A stretch of DNA of 20,856 nt from Chromera velia. Taxonomy: Eukaryota > Sar > Chromeraceae. How positions within the stretch are numbered: position 1 is the first letter of the stretch; every line of letters begins with the position of its first letter. The position numbers and the translations under genes are program-made. Below the pieces are notes generated by a model. It was not told the origin of the DNA. It saw only the letters and a list, made by a program, of their open reading frames with translations, and searched no databases. This document shows, in pieces, positions 17,789 through 20,856 of the stretch. Where the stretch lies: the NCBI GenBank assembly GCA_018398765.1, contig JAHBMJ010002256.1, positions 1 to 20,856 of the forward strand, in the 5' to 3' direction.

Positions 17789-17994
17789 AGAAAGAAACAT
17801 GCATTCATGAAACAGGAAAAGAAGACAGATTGCCGGTGCAGTTTATTTCGATTCCGATGAGTTCCACAAGGAGTGTCGCATCTTTGAACGTGTCTGCAGC
17901 AGCTGCAATTGCAATTTTGGAAGTCAATCAAATGATACATATGAATAAGTGATTGGATAGATAAATGATAACGATGTTTTTAAACAATGTCATA

Positions 17995-18380
17995 TGAATG
18001 AATGAACGAACGAACGAATGAATGAACGAATGAACGAAGGAAGGAAGAAAGGAAGGAAGGAAGGAAGGACGGAATGAAGGAAGGAAAGAAGGAAGGAAGG
18101 AAAGAATGAATAAAGGAAGGAAGGAAGGAAGGAAAGAAGGAAAGAAGGAAGGAAGGAAAGAATTAAATTTCAATGAATTAGTGAGTGAGTGAGTGAGTGA
18201 GTGAGTGAGTAAGTAAGTGAGTGAGTGGGTGAGTGAGTGAGTGAGTGAGTGAGTGGGTGAGTGAGTGAGAGGGTGGGTGAGTGGATGAGTGAATGGGTGA
18301 TTCAGTGAGTATGTGAGTGAGTGAGTGACTGAGTGAGTGAATAAGTGAGTAAGTAAGTGAGTGAGTGAGTGGGTGAGTGA
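17995..18380. repeat. Tetranucleotide repeat block: (GAAT/GAAC)n, (GGAA)n, then (GAGT)n
   Basis: 17995-18037 consists of GAAT/GAAC units, 18038-18165 of GGAA/AGAA units, and 18180-18380 of about 50 GAGT units with scattered variants. The plus strand is almost pure purine in the middle part. The frames that stay open through it (Thr-His-Ser-Leu type on the minus strand) are repeat artefacts. Confidence 0.95.
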
Positions 18381-18390
18381 ATCAATCATT

Positions 18391-18604
18391 GTAACATCAT
18401 TTCTAAATTAATTGCTAGCCTCTAAATTTTAGTTGCATGTGATTTGTAAAAGTATTTTATATCTACCTAGGTCTTTGCAGGATATAGTTTTACATTTCAT
18501 ATTTAAAGTTAGTCTTCAATTTTTTTTTTTCATATTGCAACATGCATTAAGTTCCAAAGAAAGACAGACAGTTGTGCCTAGCAATATATACTCGACAGTC
18601 TTCA
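18391..18604. other. AT-rich spacer
   Basis: About 200 bases of AT-rich DNA between the tetranucleotide block and the retrotransposon end. Nothing recognisable. Confidence 0.5.
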
Positions 18605-20756
18605 TGATTGATTGATTGATTGATGCAAAACCCTAGGTGGAGTTAGAACTCCCGGGCGGCGCATACATGCATGGGTTTGTTCAATTATGCCAGCTGCAAG
18701 CTAAGTGGACGACAGTTATTCGAACTTAATCTAATCAATCATTTACTACAACATGACGAGAAATCATAAAGAGGAGAGGGGGTTAAGAGTGCAAGAGCGA
18801 TGTAATGAACTTGCGAATCCCCAGATCAGAAAAGGAGGCGGATGCAAAGGGTGAATCACAACGAGTGAAGCGATCTGATTGAATTAATGCCAACCACTAT
18901 AAAAAGCCTTGTTCGGCAGTCTATCGGGGGCAGACAGAGAGCTGATGAATAAAATCATCTACACACTGGCAGCAGGCTTCATAGGTGCACAGCTTTTTAT
19001 CAGAGCAACCAACAGGCAGCCCACCTTGCCCGCCGATCGGGTTGTATGTCAGTATGCGCAAAAAAGAAAAGAATCAAAAGATCGAGCCATCCGTAACCGA
19101 CAGGGCAGAACGGGGAAGAGCAGAGACGGAAAGAACATCGGAGGACGACTTACTACACAGGAGGAAAACAAACATATGGCGGGAGGACGAGAAATCACGC
19201 TACAGAGGGGTGAGTCTAGCAAGGAGGGGAAAGTGAGAAGAAGATTGCCCATCATCCTTAGAAGCCTTCATGCATTCCTTTACAACTGTCTGTCTCACCT
19301 TGCCCTTAAAGAAAAGTGAGCCAGTGTCTTGTGCCCTACGACCATTCTGCCCACGTTGGGAAGACAGATCGGGCTCGACCCTCAGCGAGCGGACAGAAAT
19401 CAAATCAGCCCAACAAAGCAGCCTGTCTATAGACCTTATGAATTGTTGGCAGCAGTTATTCTTCCAGGCATGCAACATGGCTGCAGGAATAGTGTGTGTT
19501 GTGATGGAAAGAGAGTGCCACCAGTCAGCCACGCAGGAGCAGAGAAAGGCTTTGCAGGGAAGTCTTAGAAGACCAAGAATACAAAGAAAGAGCAAGCAGA
19601 AGCTGCGAGCAGACAAATGGCCATACCAACGGGCAAACTAAAGCTGCAAAGCATTAAGAGCAAGCAGGTTTGCATCCCGGACTGGTAGATATTTAAGGCA
19701 GTAGAGCGCTACGAAGGGCCCGGAGGCTCTAAAGACTGTTACCTGCGTATCAATGCTGAGCGGGCCCATACTCGCAATCAATCTAATTACCCCTCCCAGA
19801 GCCCGTAAAGCAGAAGCAATACGGGACTCAATTGCCTTGTTTAAGCACCCCCCTTCAAAGAAAACATACCCCAGATATTTGTATTCGGATGTCGATTCAA
19901 CTTCCCTCCCACCATACATGACTCTACCTGCAGACTGCCCCAGAGCCAAGGCAGACAGGCACAAGATTTTCATTTTTTTTAAGTTCACAGTCAATCCCTA
20001 TTCCTTGCAATACCCTTCCAAGGCTGAGAACTTCTTTTGCAGATCTGAGACGGAATGAGCAAGGAAACAGAGATCATCCGCATACCCCAGACTACCTAAG
20101 ATACAGTTGTCAAGGAGGACAGGTTTGGGCTCTCTCTCGGGCTCCTCGACGCTGCCCTCCCCCATTCTGCTATCTGACCATCCTACTCCCTCTGTTTCTC
20201 TATCTACAGCCCCCTCGTTCTTACTAACTGAACACACACGGGGAAGGTCATTGATATAGATAAGAAAGAGAATAGGAGAGAGAGCATCACCTTGCTTTAC
20301 CCCAGCGCCCTCCCGAAAACGCAAAGAGTCCCCGTCTACCTTTTTCCAGACCTCCCTGTACATTATACATATCATACACACATCTGCCTCACACACACCT
20401 TCTCAGAGTCTTCTCAGTTTCTGAATTAGCTTACCTCTCGGCACAGTGTCAAAGGCTTTGGAGAAATCAATAAAGCTTGCCAGCAGAGCTTTCTAAGGCT
20501 TTTTTTTTTTAGAGAAGAAAATGGCAGAGACAAGCGCGCCTACTCTTTCCCTCGTTTCCACGGTGATCCCTTGTCTGAAACCTAACTGCCTGTCGTTAAG
20601 CTCAACTTGAGAGTGCACACAGCCGTCCATCAGCAAACCAAAAAGTTTTGCGAAAGGGTTGACAACGTGAATAAGCCTCTATTCATTAGGAGAGGGAGAG
20701 GCAGGGCCTTTAGGGACAGGGCAGATATGCAGCACATTTCAGAAGGGCATACAAAG
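18605..20756 (-). mobile_element. Non-LTR (LINE-type) retrotransposon, decayed
   Basis: The minus strand carries a reverse-transcriptase frame (20750-19200) followed by about 600 bases of non-coding sequence. That ends in a four- to five-copy CAAT-type repeat (plus strand GATT units, 18605-18624), a typical LINE 3' terminus. The upstream edge is unclear: recognisable protein stops near 20750, where AT-rich sequence begins, so the copy is probably 5'-truncated. I see no endonuclease domain in the window. No target-site duplication was found by eye. Confidence 0.7.
19200..20750 (-). pseudogene. LINE reverse transcriptase, interrupted by six stop codons
   Basis: One continuous frame contains the RT blocks in order: ICPVPKG, HVVNPFAKLFG, LNDRQLGFRQG, ASFIDFSKAFDTVPRGKL, GVKQGDALSPILFLIYINDLP, GYADDLCFLAHS (YADD at 20073-20084, the catalytic aspartates intact), LTVNLKKMKIL and YKYLGYVFFEGG. 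In non-LTR elements this enzyme primes cDNA synthesis at a nicked chromosome. Premature stops lie at 20739-20741 (TGA), 20679-20681 (TAG), 20493-20495 (TAG), 20403-20405 (TGA), 19998-20000 (TAG) and 19638-19640 (TAG). No frameshift is needed over the RT domain. Beyond about 19600 the frame stays open to 19200, but no domain is clear. Not functional as it stands under the standard code. Confidence 0.9.
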
Positions 20757-20856
20757 ATATGCATATAATTAAACAAAATAAAAAGTAAAAAACAAGAGAG
20801 CGCCGAGTGCGCAAAACAAAGGTTAAGCCGAGCGGGGGAGATTCTTTCAAAGCCGG
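20757..20856. other. Window end, flank of the retrotransposon
   Basis: A short AT-rich stretch followed by GC-richer sequence; too short to interpret. Confidence 0.4.

Noticed and set aside
17928-18389. Minus-strand open frame of 153 codons rich in Thr-His-Ser-Leu and Ser-Phe-Leu-Pro
   Set aside because: It is a direct translation of the tetranucleotide arrays; no start context, no domain, and all frames behave alike.
18600-18625. GATT repeat considered as an isolated microsatellite
   Set aside because: Its position downstream of the RT frame on the minus strand fits a LINE 3' tail better, so it was folded into the element.
18909-19641. Plus-strand frames over the retrotransposon
   Set aside because: They lie antisense to the LINE and its 3' region. 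They lack domains, while the opposite strand carries RT motifs.

Overview
This window looks like nuclear DNA of a eukaryotic protist. Intron-rich protein genes have GT-AG introns of roughly 100-490 bp. There is a decayed non-LTR retrotransposon, abundant di- and tetranucleotide microsatellites, and alternating AT-rich and GC-richer blocks. No bacterial operon, Shine-Dalgarno pattern, CRISPR, rRNA or tRNA was seen. A chromerid-like alga such as Chromera would fit, but that is only a guess from texture.

Layout. 1-1000 is AT-rich and holds two exact or near-exact tandem duplications (72 bp and 171 bp) between inverted copies of a 20-bp palindrome-bearing sequence, possibly a miniature DNA transposon. 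About 1130-1720 carries the ruins of a protein kinase (catalytic loop HCDVKDGN) with in-frame stops and frame changes, followed by a proline/serine-rich stretch and a four-copy 66-bp minisatellite (2460-2726). 2737-5134 is mostly gene-free and becomes strongly AT-rich from 3870. 5135-5360 is an abrupt GC-rich island ending in a TTGAA repeat, probably a truncated retroelement 3' end, followed by a short coding-like remnant to 5728.

6256-12978 (minus strand) is the main gene. It is an RCC1-repeat (seven-bladed propeller) protein that I could assemble as 11 phase-compatible exons (about 971 codons). Every blade has its W-G motif and its 'AAG..H' half, and several introns fall between those two halves. 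Only the last exon junction is doubtful.

Head-to-head with it, across about 1 kb (12979-14014), a second multi-exon gene runs on the plus strand (about 14015-17788). A phase-consistent chain of 11 exons, including a 23-nt microexon and a TCT/poly-Ser repeat, gives about 386 codons. I do not recognise its family with confidence. A methyltransferase C-terminal half is a weak possibility.

17995-18380 is a long tetranucleotide repeat block. 18605-20756 (minus) is a LINE-type element with an unmistakable reverse transcriptase (FIDFSKAFDTVPR, QGDALSPILFLIYINDL, YADD, YKYLGYVF). Its reading frame has no indel but is broken by six TAG/TGA codons.

The most unusual large-scale signal is polarity. Compound (CT)n-(GT)n microsatellites sit in introns of both oppositely oriented genes, almost always in the sense orientation of the host gene. 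The annotated strand of the repeats therefore flips where the genes flip.
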